A DNA stretch of 64,000 bases from Aequorivita sinensis (GTDB lineage Bacteria > Bacteroidota > Bacteroidia > Flavobacteriales > Flavobacteriaceae). The DNA is taken from NCBI RefSeq assembly GCF_006346335.1, contig NZ_VDMC01000005.1, positions 62,001 to 126,000 of the forward strand, given 5' to 3'. The position numbers and the translations under genes are program-made. The stretch's first letter is position 1. Each line of letters begins with the position of its first letter. The notes below the pieces were generated by a model. That model worked only from the letters and a program-made list of their open reading frames with translations, ran no database searches and was not told the origin of the DNA. Positions 49,277 to 59,323 of the stretch are shown here, piece after piece.

Positions 49277-50338
49277 TTATTTGCTAAGTTGTTCTGCCAA
49301 GGTAGGCTGTTCTGCCAACCAAGCATTATATTCTTCTTCAGATTCAACTACAATCTTCATTTGCATATTATAGTGGCTAATACCACAAATCTTATTACAA
49401 AGAATCATATAATCAAATTCATAAGGGTCTAGAGGTTCTTCACCAGCAGCTTGAAGCTCTTTACTCTTCTCGGCTCTAATTTCATTAATGTTTTGAACCT
49501 TGTTTATAATATGATCTTCTTGACGCATTTCCTCAGTTGTAACTGTAGGGGTAAATGCAAATTGAGTAATCATACCAGGAACACAGTTCATTTGCGCTCT
49601 AAAGTGTGGCATGTAAGCAGAGTGTAATACATCCTGAGAACGTATCTTAAACAATACTTTTCTACCAACTGGTAAGTGAACTTCAGTTACAACTTTGTCG
49701 TCTTGACCGTTAGGGTCTGAAGGATCAACACCTAAAACGTTAACACCTTCGATTAATCGAACGTTAGCATCACCTAGCGTGTTATCATTACCACCGTAAC
49801 GTGCTTTCCAATTAAATTGTTGAGCATATAGTTCTATAACAAGTGGATCATCATCCTTATCAACATTCATGATATCTGTCCAAGTGAAAAGACCATAAAT
49901 AATAAGACCGGCAAGAACAATTACAGGAATAATAGTCCAGATAAATTCTAATTTATCGTTATCGGCATAGAAAGTTGCTCTTTTCGTTTTGTTACCTCTG
50001 TAAACAAATGCAAAGTAGTGTAACAACCATTGAGTTAGAATACCAGCCGCGAAAATAACGATCATTGAAATCAACATTAAGTTGTCAATTTGCTCACCGT
50101 GTTCTGATGCAGACTTTGGTAACAAGGTATCATACCATAACCAAAATGAAACAATAGTTAAGATATAGATAAAGGCTAAAAATGCTAACATTAAATAACC
50201 TTGGTGGTTATTGTCTTCATCCGAGGCAATATCAGAATGAGTTGTCGATTTAATCTGAGCCAATCGAAATATCCTGCTTATTTGCCAAACGGAGATTCCA
50301 AAAAGGAGAATTACTAAAATTACTAAAAATGCGGTCAT
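49277..50338 (-). CDS. coxB: Cytochrome c oxidase subunit II (CuA subunit)
   Basis: A 353-residue protein with three N-terminal helices rather than the usual two, then a periplasmic cupredoxin domain. CuA ligands are in LCNKICGISHYNMQMKI (C-x3-C-x3-H-x2-M), with further ligands earlier in VLHSAYMPHFRAQMN. No CxxCH motif is present, so it is not fused to a cytochrome c as in caa3 enzymes. Electrons should come from ActE or another cytochrome. It starts 29 bases after ActF and is followed 29 bases later by subunit I. Confidence 0.96.
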   Translation of the reverse strand: MTAFLVILVILLFGISVWQISRIFRLAQIKSTTHSDIASDEDNNHQGYLMLAFLAFIYILTIVSFWLWYDTLLPKSASEHGEQIDNLMLISMIVIFAAGILTQWLLHYFAFVYRGNKTKRATFYADNDKLEFIWTIIPVIVLAGLIIYGLFTWTDIMNVDKDDDPLVIELYAQQFNWKARYGGNDNTLGDANVRLIEGVNVLGVDPSDPNGQDDKVVTEVHLPVGRKVLFKIRSQDVLHSAYMPHFRAQMNCVPGMITQFAFTPTVTTEEMRQEDHIINKVQNINEIRAEKSKELQAAGEEPLDPYEFDYMILCNKICGISHYNMQMKIVVESEEEYNAWLAEQPTLAEQLSK

Positions 50339-50367
50339 CTTTAAATTTCTTCTTTTAAACTAAATGA

Positions 50368-51750
50368 TTAAAAATGGTAGTTTTCACTTTCTTTAATAAA
50401 TGGGTCGTTCTTAGGTCTAAGAGATACTTTTCCAAGTCCATTTCCAACAACCAAAATGAAAAGCCCTGCAAAGAATAACAATGCAGCTATTTCAGGTATT
50501 CCAAAGCCCCAGTTGTGTCCAACTGTTGATGGCATAACTAATAGGAAGACATCTATATAGTGACCTACCAAGATGAATACTGCTGCTATAACAACAAACC
50601 ATGGAACTTTTTTGAAATCGCTATTCATTAACACAAGCATTGGGAATACAAAATTAAGTATTAGCATTCCAAAAAACAATCCTTGATACTCCTGAATTCG
50701 TATAATAAAGTAAGTTACCTCTTCTGGAATATTTGAGTACCAGATTAGCATAAACTGGCTAAACCATAGGTAAGTCCAGAAAATACTAAAAGCAAACATA
50801 TACTTAGCTAAGTCGTGTAAGTGTCTATCACTTACAAAAGACAATAGCCCTTTGCTCTTTAAGTGAATTGTTACTAAAGCAATCACAGTGATTGAAGAAA
50901 CAAACATAGTTGCGAATACATACCATGCAAACAATGTACTATACCAGTGTGGAGTCATAGACATGAACCAATCCCAAGCCATTGTAGCTTCAGTTAATAG
51001 GAAGAAGATAAGGAAGAAAACTGATGCCTTAAAGTTCTTTCTATAGTGATCGAAGTTATTTGCTTCAGCTTGTGCTAAAGAGTTTTTTCTTGAGTAGTAA
51101 CGGTAAATATTCCATCCTAAAAGATAGATTGCGGCACGGATAACAAAGAATGGGAAGTTAAGGTATCCCGACTTTCCTTGTAAAATTTTATCTTCTGCAA
51201 CTAAATCAGCATTTTGCCAAGGATAGAAATGTTCTCCTGCAAAAATTACAAGAACAAAAACAATAATTGACCCTGGTAATAAATAAGATGTTATTCCTTC
51301 CATTACTCTATATAGTACTGGAGACCATCCTGCTTGAGATGCAAATTGAATTGCGTAAAACACAAGTACACCTAAAGCAATCATCATAAAGAAGAATGCA
51401 GCTACGAATGTAGCAGACCAAGGTCTTGTTTGTAATTGGTGTAGTACGTGTTCTTCATGTGATGAAGCTCCGTGACCTTCAGCACTTAAATCGGTTGCGT
51501 GCTCCATTGCAGCTCCTGAGTACCCTTCTTCACCTCTTGCAATATCAATGAAGTTAGCAGTATCTTCTTTATGATCTACTGCATGGTTTTCGCCATGGTG
51601 AGCCTCTTGTTCTGCTAAAATCTTTTTAACATCATCAATGGTCTTGGGAGTAGTCATAAACCCAAAGATTATTCCTGCAAGCCCTAGGACCATTAGAACA
51701 ATAGAAAACAGTTTTAATTTACTTGGTAGCGTATACATATCTTTAGCCAT
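50368..51750 (-). CDS. actF: Alternative complex III subunit ActF (quinol:cytochrome c oxidoreductase membrane subunit)
   Basis: A 460-residue protein with about ten membrane helices and the ActF landmarks WDWFMSMTPHWYSTLFAWYV and FSQFMLIWYSNIPEE. A hydrophilic, His/Glu-rich loop (about 35-105) follows the first helix. ActF is a NrfD-related membrane subunit of the quinol-oxidising complex that replaces bc1. It lies after ActE and before subunit II with short gaps. Confidence 0.94.
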   Translation of the reverse strand: MAKDMYTLPSKLKLFSIVLMVLGLAGIIFGFMTTPKTIDDVKKILAEQEAHHGENHAVDHKEDTANFIDIARGEEGYSGAAMEHATDLSAEGHGASSHEEHVLHQLQTRPWSATFVAAFFFMMIALGVLVFYAIQFASQAGWSPVLYRVMEGITSYLLPGSIIVFVLVIFAGEHFYPWQNADLVAEDKILQGKSGYLNFPFFVIRAAIYLLGWNIYRYYSRKNSLAQAEANNFDHYRKNFKASVFFLIFFLLTEATMAWDWFMSMTPHWYSTLFAWYVFATMFVSSITVIALVTIHLKSKGLLSFVSDRHLHDLAKYMFAFSIFWTYLWFSQFMLIWYSNIPEEVTYFIIRIQEYQGLFFGMLILNFVFPMLVLMNSDFKKVPWFVVIAAVFILVGHYIDVFLLVMPSTVGHNWGFGIPEIAALLFFAGLFILVVGNGLGKVSLRPKNDPFIKESENYHF

Positions 51751-51777
51751 TCTCTTTAATAAATCATTAATTACGTT

Positions 51778-52422
51778 CTACTTTTGAGTAGAGTTGTCAT
51801 CTGTAACTGAGGTAAGAGACTCCGTTAATTCTTTCTCAGCTTGCACTGTTTCAAGAACACCAGGTTCACCTTTTAAGGATGCTTTTAAGTCCATTACATG
51901 CATTGCTATTTGCCAACGTTCTTTTTCAGTTGTTTGCGAAGCATATGAACCCATTGCATTCAATCCATAAGTTTGTACGTGATAAATCCCTCCTGGTACA
52001 ATTGTACGTCCTGCATCAGCAAAACTTGGAATACCTAAAAACTTTTCACGAGTTGCTAGGATTCCTTTTCCATCTCCTTTATCACCGTGGCAAACTGCAC
52101 AATATATATTGAATAAGTCTGCTCCAACTTTTAAGTTTTCTTCAGTAACCTTATAAGGATTATCAAGTTCAGCTTTAGCTAAATTTAAACCTTCTGTACT
52201 GTTTTCATATTCATAAGGAACAAAACCACGAGGAACAGTATTTTCTACTGGCATCATTGCTGATTGTTGCCCTGGGAAAATTTCATACTCTCCATAGGTT
52301 TCGTAACCTACCGACTCATACATATTCGGGAAGTACTGATAATTTGGCTTTTTGTCATTAAAACAAGAAGTCAAAACTACAGAGGCACAAATTGCGATTG
52401 CTATGTTTTTTAATGTTTTCAT
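51778..52422 (-). CDS. actE: Alternative complex III subunit ActE (monoheme cytochrome c lipoprotein)
   Basis: About 214 residues from the ATG at 52422, one base after the ActD stop; an upstream ATG at 52446 would overlap ActD and add a weak N-terminus. The signal ends LTSC, a lipobox, so it is a lipoprotein. The single heme c site is CAVCH, in YCAVCHGDKGDGKG, and the distal Met is likely in NAMGSYASQ. It passes electrons out of ACIII towards the oxidase. Confidence 0.94.
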   Translation of the reverse strand: MKTLKNIAIAICASVVLTSCFNDKKPNYQYFPNMYESVGYETYGEYEIFPGQQSAMMPVENTVPRGFVPYEYENSTEGLNLAKAELDNPYKVTEENLKVGADLFNIYCAVCHGDKGDGKGILATREKFLGIPSFADAGRTIVPGGIYHVQTYGLNAMGSYASQTTEKERWQIAMHVMDLKASLKGEPGVLETVQAEKELTESLTSVTDDNSTQK

Positions 52423-52423
52423 A

Positions 52424-52960
52424 CTAGTGGTCCTGCTCATTTTCAATTAAACTAATCTCTGATGCACCTGTGTCATACAAGAATTTAGAAAGCGTTTCAA
52501 CATCGTGATTGTCTACATCTACTTCCATTAAGAAATGGGCATCAGTAGTACGTGGATCTGGATTTTCTGCTTTTCTAAAAGGCCAAAGCTTACTTCTCAT
52601 ATAAAATGTAATTACCATTAAGTGACCAGCGAAAAATACAGTCAACTCAAACATAATTGGGATGAAAGTAGGCATGTTTTGGTAGAAAGTAAAACTTGGT
52701 TTTCCACCAATATTTTGAGGCCAATCTTGAATCATCATATAATTCATCATCAGCACAGCAACTGTTAAACCACATAATCCATAAAGGAAAGATGTAATGG
52801 CTAGTCGCGTTGGAGCTAGACCTAATGCATGGTCTAATCCGTGTACTGGAAATGGAGTAAATATTTCAGAAATATGATATTTTGCCGCACGGGTTTGGTT
52901 TACAGCCTGCAATAACAGGTCGTCATCCGTGTAAATAGCGTGTATTTTCTTTGCAGCCAT
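52424..52960 (-). CDS. actD: Alternative complex III subunit ActD (DUF3341)
   Basis: About 178 residues from the ATG at 52960, 2 bases after the ActC stop; a start at 53002 would overlap ActC by 40 bases and lacks support. DUF3341 features: N-terminal soluble part (AIYTDDDLLLQAVNQTRAAK, IFTPFPVHGLDHALGL), two membrane helices (about 60-80 and 100-125) and a C-terminal tail ending EISLIENEQDH. ActD is a small membrane subunit of ACIII. Confidence 0.94.
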   Translation of the reverse strand: MAAKKIHAIYTDDDLLLQAVNQTRAAKYHISEIFTPFPVHGLDHALGLAPTRLAITSFLYGLCGLTVAVLMMNYMMIQDWPQNIGGKPSFTFYQNMPTFIPIMFELTVFFAGHLMVITFYMRSKLWPFRKAENPDPRTTDAHFLMEVDVDNHDVETLSKFLYDTGASEISLIENEQDH

Positions 52961-52962
52961 AA

Positions 52963-54699
52963 TTATTTGTTGTTTTTTAGGATTAGCGCCTGTCCAGCCC
53001 AATCATCACGTTTGGCTCTTCCAGGGAATTCACTAACAATCTCATCTAATAAATCGTATTCACGGTCAGTCATTCTACTTACCTGATCAAAAGTAAAGAT
53101 ACCTATCTGATGCAGTTTTTGCTCCATTACAGGTCCAACTCCATTAATCAACTTCAAGTCATCTTGCTCTTCAACATCAGGATTAAATGTTCCTATAGTT
53201 GAAAGTAATGAGTCTACTTTTGCTTTATCAGACACAACATTTTGTGAAGCTACAGGCTTTTCAACTACCGGTCCACCGTCAAGTGCTCTTACGTGACTAA
53301 CATCATTCCCGTGTTTCGCACGTAAATTCTTGAATTTTTCACCTGAAGATTTCAATATTGTTTTCACCTCTGCTTGTGCAATTACAGGGAAGGTACGAGC
53401 ATATAGAAGGAATAGAACAAAGAAGAAACCAATAGTTCCTACGAACGTTCCTATATCAACAAATGTTGGTTGGAACATTGTCCATGAAGAGGTCAACCTA
53501 TCTTTTGTAATGTTTACTACGATAATGTTGAAACGCTCAAACCACATTCCGATGTTAATCACTAATGCAACAATAAATGTCCAAATAATATTTCTTCTCA
53601 ATTTCTTAACCCATAAGGTCATTGGAACAACAAAGTTACAGATAATCAATGCCCAGAATGCCCACCAATAAGGTCCTGTTGCAGCACCGTATGAAAGGTA
53701 AGTGTAATCCTCATAAGGAACACCAGAATACCACATCACAAAATACTCAGTAGCATAAGCAACTGTTACAATACCTCCCGTTAGTAGGATTACTTTGTTC
53801 ATATATTCAATATGAACTATTGTAATATAGTTTTCTAGGTTAGAAACTTTTCTCATTATTATAAGAAGCGTTTGTACCATTGCGAATCCTGAGAAAATCG
53901 CACCTGCCACGAAATATGGAGGGTAAATAGTACTATGCCATCCAGGAACTACAGAAGTTGCGAAGTCAAAAGATACAATGGTGTGTACAGAAAGTACAAG
54001 TGGAGTCGCTAAACCTGCTAACACAAGTGAAACTTCCTCAAAACGTTGCCAATCCTTTACACGCCCACTCCATCCAAAACTAAGAATTCCGTAAATCTTT
54101 TTCTGGAAAGGGCTTTTAGTCTTATCACGAATCATTGCGAAGTCAGGAAGTAATCCTGTCCACCAGAATACCAATGAAATTGATAAATAGGTAGAAATCG
54201 CGAATACGTCCCAAAGAAGAGGTGAGTTAAAGTTAACCCATAGCGATCCAAATTGGTTAGGTATTGGAAGTACCCAATATGCTAACCACGGGCGACCCAT
54301 GTGTATAATCGGGAATAAACCTGCTTGAACAACGGCGAAAATTGTCATTGCTTCCGCAGAACGGTTTACAGCCATTCTCCATTTTTGACGGAAAAGTAAA
54401 AGTACTGCAGAAATAAGTGTTCCTGCGTGACCAATACCTACCCACCAAACGAAGTTAGTAATATCCCAAGCCCATCCAACGGTCTTGTTCAAACCCCAAA
54501 CTCCAATTCCAGTAGAAACTGTATAAATAATACAACCTAATCCCCATAAAAATGCAATAAGGGCTATGGTAAAAACAATCCACCAAGATTTATTTGCTTT
54601 TCCTAGTACAGGAGCTGCTACATCTGCACTGATGTCTTGATAGGACTTTTCGCCCAGAACCAGTGGTTCTCTTATAGGTGCTTCGTAGTGTGACGACAT
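52963..54699 (-). CDS. actC: Alternative complex III subunit ActC (NrfD family) with C-terminal helix-hairpin-helix extension
   Basis: The first 450 or so residues are a ten-helix NrfD/PsrC-type quinol-binding subunit (WWVGIGHAGTLISAVLLLFR, HMGRPWLAYWVLP, HTIVSFDFATSVVPGWHSTI, VMWYSGVPYE). After a charged, low-complexity linker (about 450-510), a 60-residue C-terminal domain begins DLKLINGVGPVMEQKLHQIG and ends with FPGRAKRDDWAGQALILK, a helix-hairpin-helix fold. The total of 578 residues is longer than the usual ActC, and the extension is not needed for quinol binding. It follows ActB by 36 bases and overlaps nothing upstream. Confidence 0.94.
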   Translation of the reverse strand: MSSHYEAPIREPLVLGEKSYQDISADVAAPVLGKANKSWWIVFTIALIAFLWGLGCIIYTVSTGIGVWGLNKTVGWAWDITNFVWWVGIGHAGTLISAVLLLFRQKWRMAVNRSAEAMTIFAVVQAGLFPIIHMGRPWLAYWVLPIPNQFGSLWVNFNSPLLWDVFAISTYLSISLVFWWTGLLPDFAMIRDKTKSPFQKKIYGILSFGWSGRVKDWQRFEEVSLVLAGLATPLVLSVHTIVSFDFATSVVPGWHSTIYPPYFVAGAIFSGFAMVQTLLIIMRKVSNLENYITIVHIEYMNKVILLTGGIVTVAYATEYFVMWYSGVPYEDYTYLSYGAATGPYWWAFWALIICNFVVPMTLWVKKLRRNIIWTFIVALVINIGMWFERFNIIVVNITKDRLTSSWTMFQPTFVDIGTFVGTIGFFFVLFLLYARTFPVIAQAEVKTILKSSGEKFKNLRAKHGNDVSHVRALDGGPVVEKPVASQNVVSDKAKVDSLLSTIGTFNPDVEEQDDLKLINGVGPVMEQKLHQIGIFTFDQVSRMTDREYDLLDEIVSEFPGRAKRDDWAGQALILKNNK

Positions 54700-54735
54700 A
54701 TTTAATTATTAAATAATTGGTTCTTGATTAAATTA

Positions 54736-57700
54736 TTATGCTTCAGAAGTGTTTTTAACTATCATTTGGTAGAAAACGTTTGGTTTAGTACCAACATTTT
54801 CAAGAAGATAGTACATTCTGTCATCTTTTTTCTTCTTAAGTATTTCTGATTCTTCATCATTTACATCTCCAAATACCATGGCTCCAGTTTCACAAGCATT
54901 TGAACATGCTGTTGCAAATTCACCATCTCTTACTGGCCTACCCTCACGCTTAGCGTCTAGTATAGTTTTCTGAGTCATTTGGATACATAAAGAACATTTC
55001 TCCATTACTCCACGAGAACGAACTACCACATCTGGGTTAAGTACCATTCTACCAAGGTCGTTATTCATGTTGTAATCAAACTCATCATTTTCACTGTATA
55101 AGAACCAGTTGAAACGACGAACTTTGTAAGGACAGTTGTTAGCGCAGTAACGAGTACCAACACAACGGTTATAAGCCATATGGTTTTGCCCTTGACGCCC
55201 ATGAGATGTTGCCGCTACTGGACAAACAGTTTCACAAGGTGCGTGGTTACAGTGCTGACACATTACAGGCTGGAATGCTACTTCAAGGTTTTCATAGTTT
55301 GGCACCTCTACGGCTTCATAACTATCAAAAGCAGGAAGGTTTTCATACATCTCAGCTTCTTCCTTAAAGGTTTCCCCTGCAGAGTAATATCTATCGATAC
55401 GCAACCAGTGCATATCACGGAACTTTCTAACTTCAGTTTTACCAACTACTGGTACGTTGTTTTCGGCGTGACATGCAATAACACAAGCTCCACATCCCGT
55501 ACAAGCATTAAGATCTATAGATAAGTTAAAGTGAGTTCCGATAGTAGTATCGAATGGACTCCAGATATCCGCTTTTTTATCGCGAATTGAAATCGGAGCG
55601 TGATCGTAATCTACAACTGGAACAGCATTCCACTCGCTTACATCTTTAGTATTAAAAATTTCTAAAGTAGTATCTTTTATAATATCGTTACTACGTCCAG
55701 CCATTGTGCTTTGCAACTGCACACAAGCAAACTCGTGCATTCCGCTAGCTTTTTCGATATTTACCTTTTGAACATCAGAGAAATTCTGGTAAAGCGGGTA
55801 GGCATTAATACCTGTTTGCATTTCTTCTTGAATAGCAGCCGTTTTACCATAACCTAAAGCTAGACCAACAGATCCTTTAGCTTGTCCAGGTTGGATAATA
55901 ACAGGAATTTTTTCAAGAACAACACCACCTACCGATACGTTTACATAACTACCGTTTAAGGCACCATTTGCAACGTTCTTATTAACAAGTCCTAACTCCT
56001 TAGCGTCTGCAGCTGAAACCGTAAGGTAGTTATCCCAAGATGCTCTTGTAATTGGATCTGGAAACTCTTGTAACCAAGGGTTGTTTGCTTGTTGACCATC
56101 ACCAATACCTGTTGATGTATACAATGTCAACTCGTAACCTCCTTCTTGAGATAAAGCTGCAAGCGCACCATTAGATGTACTTTCTTGCATTAAACCAGAA
56201 CCTTCAGTAGCTGGCTTAATTTCTTCCATTTTCATTTCTACATCACTAGAAACAAAACCATCGTGAAGCGCTTCATTCCAAGAACCTCCAGACAAAATAG
56301 AACTTGTCCAAACTTCTTTAATGTAATCGTAATATTTTTTTGAATTACCTGTCCACTGTAATATGCTATCTTGGAATTGACGCGTATTGAATAATGGACG
56401 GATAGTTGGCTGAGTAAGGCTATAAGTACCTTTCTTAATTTGTGCATCACCCCAAGACTCTAGGTAGTGAGGAGTTGCAGCAACTAATTGTGCCAATGAT
56501 GCTGTTTCATCTTGCTTCATACTGAATGCAAGACTCATTTCAAGCTTTTGGTAAGCTTCAGCAAATTCTTTGCTATTTGGTAGCGAGTAAACTGGGTTTA
56601 CACCTACTGTAATTAATCCTTTTATACTTCCCGAAATAACGCCGTTAACAACACTCATCACTTCGCTAGTACTTCCTTGTCTAACAAGTAATGGTTTATT
56701 AACATCAATTGCCTCACTATTAGCATTGAAATCCAAAGCTAACGTTTGCGAAGCTACATCTGGTAAGCCAGTCACTAATAATGCTTTTCCTCCAGCTTTC
56801 TGAAGTTGAGCTTTTGCTTTATTTACTGCGTCAGCAATATTTTCTGGTAAACCAGAAGTACTTCCACCAGTTAAAGCCTTAAGTATTTGTAATTGTTGAG
56901 ATGGAGTTGCAGCAACACGCTTATCAGCTTTAGCACCAGTCAATGTAAAGTTAGCCTCAAACTGAATATGTCGAGACATTTTTCCATTTTTAGGCACTCT
57001 TCCTTGAGCATATCCTTTGCTATAGCTTCCTCCTTGCCAATCTCCTAAGAAATCTGCACCCACAGAAACAATAACTTCAGCTTTTGAAAAATCGTAATCT
57101 GGTAATGCGCGAGTTCCGAATTTATTTTGGAAAGCATCTAATGCAGCTGAACTAGACACGGTATCATAAACAACGTGACGCACATTAGGATACTTAGTAG
57201 TAAATTCAGAAATTAACTTAGATGTAGATGGACTCGCGAATGTTTGAGTAAGTAGAACTATGTCTTTCCCAGACATTTCGTTCATCTTCTGCGCAATAGC
57301 AGTATCAAACTCCGGCCACGACACTTCAGATCCACCAACCATAGGACCAGTTAATCTGTTTTTATCATATAATGATAAAACCGATGCGTGAACACGAGCA
57401 TTTACACTTCCTCCATTTTTAGCTAAATCATTCTTCTCAATTTTGATAGGACGACCTTCGCGTGTTTTTACCAATATATTGGCAAAATCGAAACCATCCG
57501 CCATTGTAGAAGCATAATAATTTGCTACACCTGGAACAATTTCATCTGGCTGAACAACATAAGGGATAGATTTCACTACAGGTCCTTCACAAGCCGCTAA
57601 AGTTGCAGCCGCTGTAGAAAAACCTACATATTTTAAGAAATCACGACGCGTGGTAGAAGAAGCAGATAAAGCTTCTTTGTTTCCAAGAAATTCGTCCGTA

Positions 57701-57801
57701 GGTATTTCAGTTACAAACTCATTGTCTTGTAGCGCCTTCACAATAGTGCTGTCTTCATTCAGCTCTTCAACACTTTTCCAGTATTTCTTGTTTGATGCCA
57801 T
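54736..57801 (-). CDS. actB: Alternative complex III subunit ActB (molybdopterin-like plus iron-sulfur protein, Tat-variant signal)
   Basis: A 1021-residue protein. A Tat-type signal sits late at about residues 52-70 (TTRRDFLKYVGFSTAAATLAACEG), after a soluble leader with YWKSVEEL. This is the Bacteroidota variant Tat signal, and its end has a lipobox-like Cys. The large domain resembles molybdopterin oxidoreductases but in ACIII carries no cofactor. The C-terminal ferredoxin-like part has Cys clusters: CTGCGACVIACHAENN, CQHCNHAPCETVCPV, CVGTRYCANNCPYKVR and CSLCIQM. It relays electrons from quinol to the hemes. Confidence 0.96.
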   Translation of the reverse strand: MASNKKYWKSVEELNEDSTIVKALQDNEFVTEIPTDEFLGNKEALSASSTTRRDFLKYVGFSTAAATLAACEGPVVKSIPYVVQPDEIVPGVANYYASTMADGFDFANILVKTREGRPIKIEKNDLAKNGGSVNARVHASVLSLYDKNRLTGPMVGGSEVSWPEFDTAIAQKMNEMSGKDIVLLTQTFASPSTSKLISEFTTKYPNVRHVVYDTVSSSAALDAFQNKFGTRALPDYDFSKAEVIVSVGADFLGDWQGGSYSKGYAQGRVPKNGKMSRHIQFEANFTLTGAKADKRVAATPSQQLQILKALTGGSTSGLPENIADAVNKAKAQLQKAGGKALLVTGLPDVASQTLALDFNANSEAIDVNKPLLVRQGSTSEVMSVVNGVISGSIKGLITVGVNPVYSLPNSKEFAEAYQKLEMSLAFSMKQDETASLAQLVAATPHYLESWGDAQIKKGTYSLTQPTIRPLFNTRQFQDSILQWTGNSKKYYDYIKEVWTSSILSGGSWNEALHDGFVSSDVEMKMEEIKPATEGSGLMQESTSNGALAALSQEGGYELTLYTSTGIGDGQQANNPWLQEFPDPITRASWDNYLTVSAADAKELGLVNKNVANGALNGSYVNVSVGGVVLEKIPVIIQPGQAKGSVGLALGYGKTAAIQEEMQTGINAYPLYQNFSDVQKVNIEKASGMHEFACVQLQSTMAGRSNDIIKDTTLEIFNTKDVSEWNAVPVVDYDHAPISIRDKKADIWSPFDTTIGTHFNLSIDLNACTGCGACVIACHAENNVPVVGKTEVRKFRDMHWLRIDRYYSAGETFKEEAEMYENLPAFDSYEAVEVPNYENLEVAFQPVMCQHCNHAPCETVCPVAATSHGRQGQNHMAYNRCVGTRYCANNCPYKVRRFNWFLYSENDEFDYNMNNDLGRMVLNPDVVVRSRGVMEKCSLCIQMTQKTILDAKREGRPVRDGEFATACSNACETGAMVFGDVNDEESEILKKKKDDRMYYLLENVGTKPNVFYQMIVKNTSEA

Positions 57802-57832
57802 ATTGCTATTTGTAATTATCCTTTTTTATTTA

Positions 57833-59152
57833 TTAATAGTGACACTTGCCACACTCCAATCCACCCATTTCGGCGATTGTCAATTTTTCCACACCGTACT
57901 TCTTAGAAAGCTCTTCGTGTATCTTAGCGTAGTACTCATTAGACTCTAAGTTAACATTGGTCTCTTTGTGGCAATCAATACACCATCCCATTGTAAGTGG
58001 CGCAAACTGCTCCATAACCTCCATGCTCTCAACTTCCCCGTGACACTTTTGACAATCAACTCCCGCTACTGTTACGTGTTGTGAGTGGTTGAAATACGCG
58101 AAATCAGGAAGATTGTGAATACGAACCCATTTTACAGGCTTGGTTTCGCCAGTATATGCTTGTTGCTCTGGATCCCATCCAACAGCATCGTACAACTTAG
58201 CGATCTCACCATCGTAAAATTCTTTTGAGTACTCTTCAGTAGCAGTATCTTCTGCAACTTCAGAAATATTTTTATGACAGTTCATACAAACGTTTAACGA
58301 AGGTATACCTGCTGTTTTACTCTTTCTAGCTGAACTATGACAGAAGTTACAATCTATCTGATTGTCTCCTGCGTGAATTTTATGTGAATAGTGAATTGGC
58401 TGAACCGGAGCATATCCTTGGTCAACTCCTACTTGCATTAGGTACCCGTAAGCGAAGTAGCTTCCAAAAAGAATAAAGAAAATAGACGTAACTAATACCA
58501 AGAATTGATTCTCAGCAAAAGCCTTCCAGATTGGAGTACGCTTTTCTCTTTCTTCATAAACCACACCGTTAGCTTCAGCAATTCTCTTCAAGGTAGTAGA
58601 TACCATATAAAGAAGAATAACCAACAACAAGAACACAAGAACTAGCGCACCTAACACTAAAGCATTAGAAACACCCTCACCTCCTCCTGTACTTGCAGCA
58701 CCTCCAGCAGGAACTTCAGCAACAACAGGTGCAGCTTTTGGCTGACTTGTATACGCAAGGATGTTATCGATATCCTCATCAGACAGTCCCGGGAAAGCCG
58801 TCATGACAGCTTTGTTATTTTCTTCAAATAATCTCACTGCAGTTGCATCACCTGAAGCAATAAGAGCCGAACTATTTCGAATCCAGCTGTACAACCAATC
58901 ACGGTCAAACTTATCGGCCACACCTCTTAAGGCAGGACCAACCGCTTTTTTGTCCATCTTGTGACAGGCAGCACAGTTTGCCTTAAATAATGATTCACCC
59001 GCAGCAACATCACCCCCAGCATCAGCCGGCGCATCCGCAGAAGTAGCTTCCGCTTCATCTTGAGAATACGAGGTAGTTGAAAAAGTTAGTGTAAGCACTA
59101 ACAATAGAAGTGGCAATTTTGATCGTAGATGTATAAAATTCACCTTTTTCAT
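57833..59152 (-). CDS. actA: Alternative complex III subunit ActA fused to a monoheme cytochrome c (six hemes)
   Basis: A 439-residue protein with a signal peptide (LPLLLLVLTLTFSTTSYSQ), an acidic Ala/Asp linker and an N-terminal cytochrome c domain (CAACH at 60-64, then FPGLSDEDIDNILAY). Next are a membrane helix (about 158-182), a second helix (about 208-230), and a pentaheme domain with CNFCH, CMNCH, CQKCH, CIDCH and CGKCH, the last almost at the C-terminus. The extra N-terminal heme domain is a fusion known for Bacteroidota ActA. It is the first gene of the operon, divergent from the SPOR gene. Confidence 0.95.
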   Translation of the reverse strand: MKKVNFIHLRSKLPLLLLVLTLTFSTTSYSQDEAEATSADAPADAGGDVAAGESLFKANCAACHKMDKKAVGPALRGVADKFDRDWLYSWIRNSSALIASGDATAVRLFEENNKAVMTAFPGLSDEDIDNILAYTSQPKAAPVVAEVPAGGAASTGGGEGVSNALVLGALVLVFLLLVILLYMVSTTLKRIAEANGVVYEEREKRTPIWKAFAENQFLVLVTSIFFILFGSYFAYGYLMQVGVDQGYAPVQPIHYSHKIHAGDNQIDCNFCHSSARKSKTAGIPSLNVCMNCHKNISEVAEDTATEEYSKEFYDGEIAKLYDAVGWDPEQQAYTGETKPVKWVRIHNLPDFAYFNHSQHVTVAGVDCQKCHGEVESMEVMEQFAPLTMGWCIDCHKETNVNLESNEYYAKIHEELSKKYGVEKLTIAEMGGLECGKCHY

Positions 59153-59244
59153 ACTAATGGTTAAATTATTGTCGATAGTTTGGCACAGAATTAGTTAGGT
59201 TATGTTTTAACAGAATTACTCTTTCCGTACCGCAAATAAAGGAG

Positions 59245-59252
59245 CAAAAATA
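59245..59252 (-). promoter_or_regulatory. -7 promoter element of the ACIII/oxidase operon
   Basis: Minus strand TATTTTTG, exact TAnnTTTG match, 92 bases before the actA ATG. A TTTG (59278-59281) sits 25 bases further upstream, slightly longer spacing than usual. Confidence 0.45.
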
Positions 59253-59323
59253 CATTATTAAGTCGATTTTGGAAATGCAAACAAAGTGTTAACCATTAAT
59301 TTATATTAGTTCTAAATAATAAA

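Noticed and set aside
55180-55524. 114-codon plus-strand frame
   Set aside because: Antisense to the iron-sulfur region of ActB, which has intact Cys clusters.
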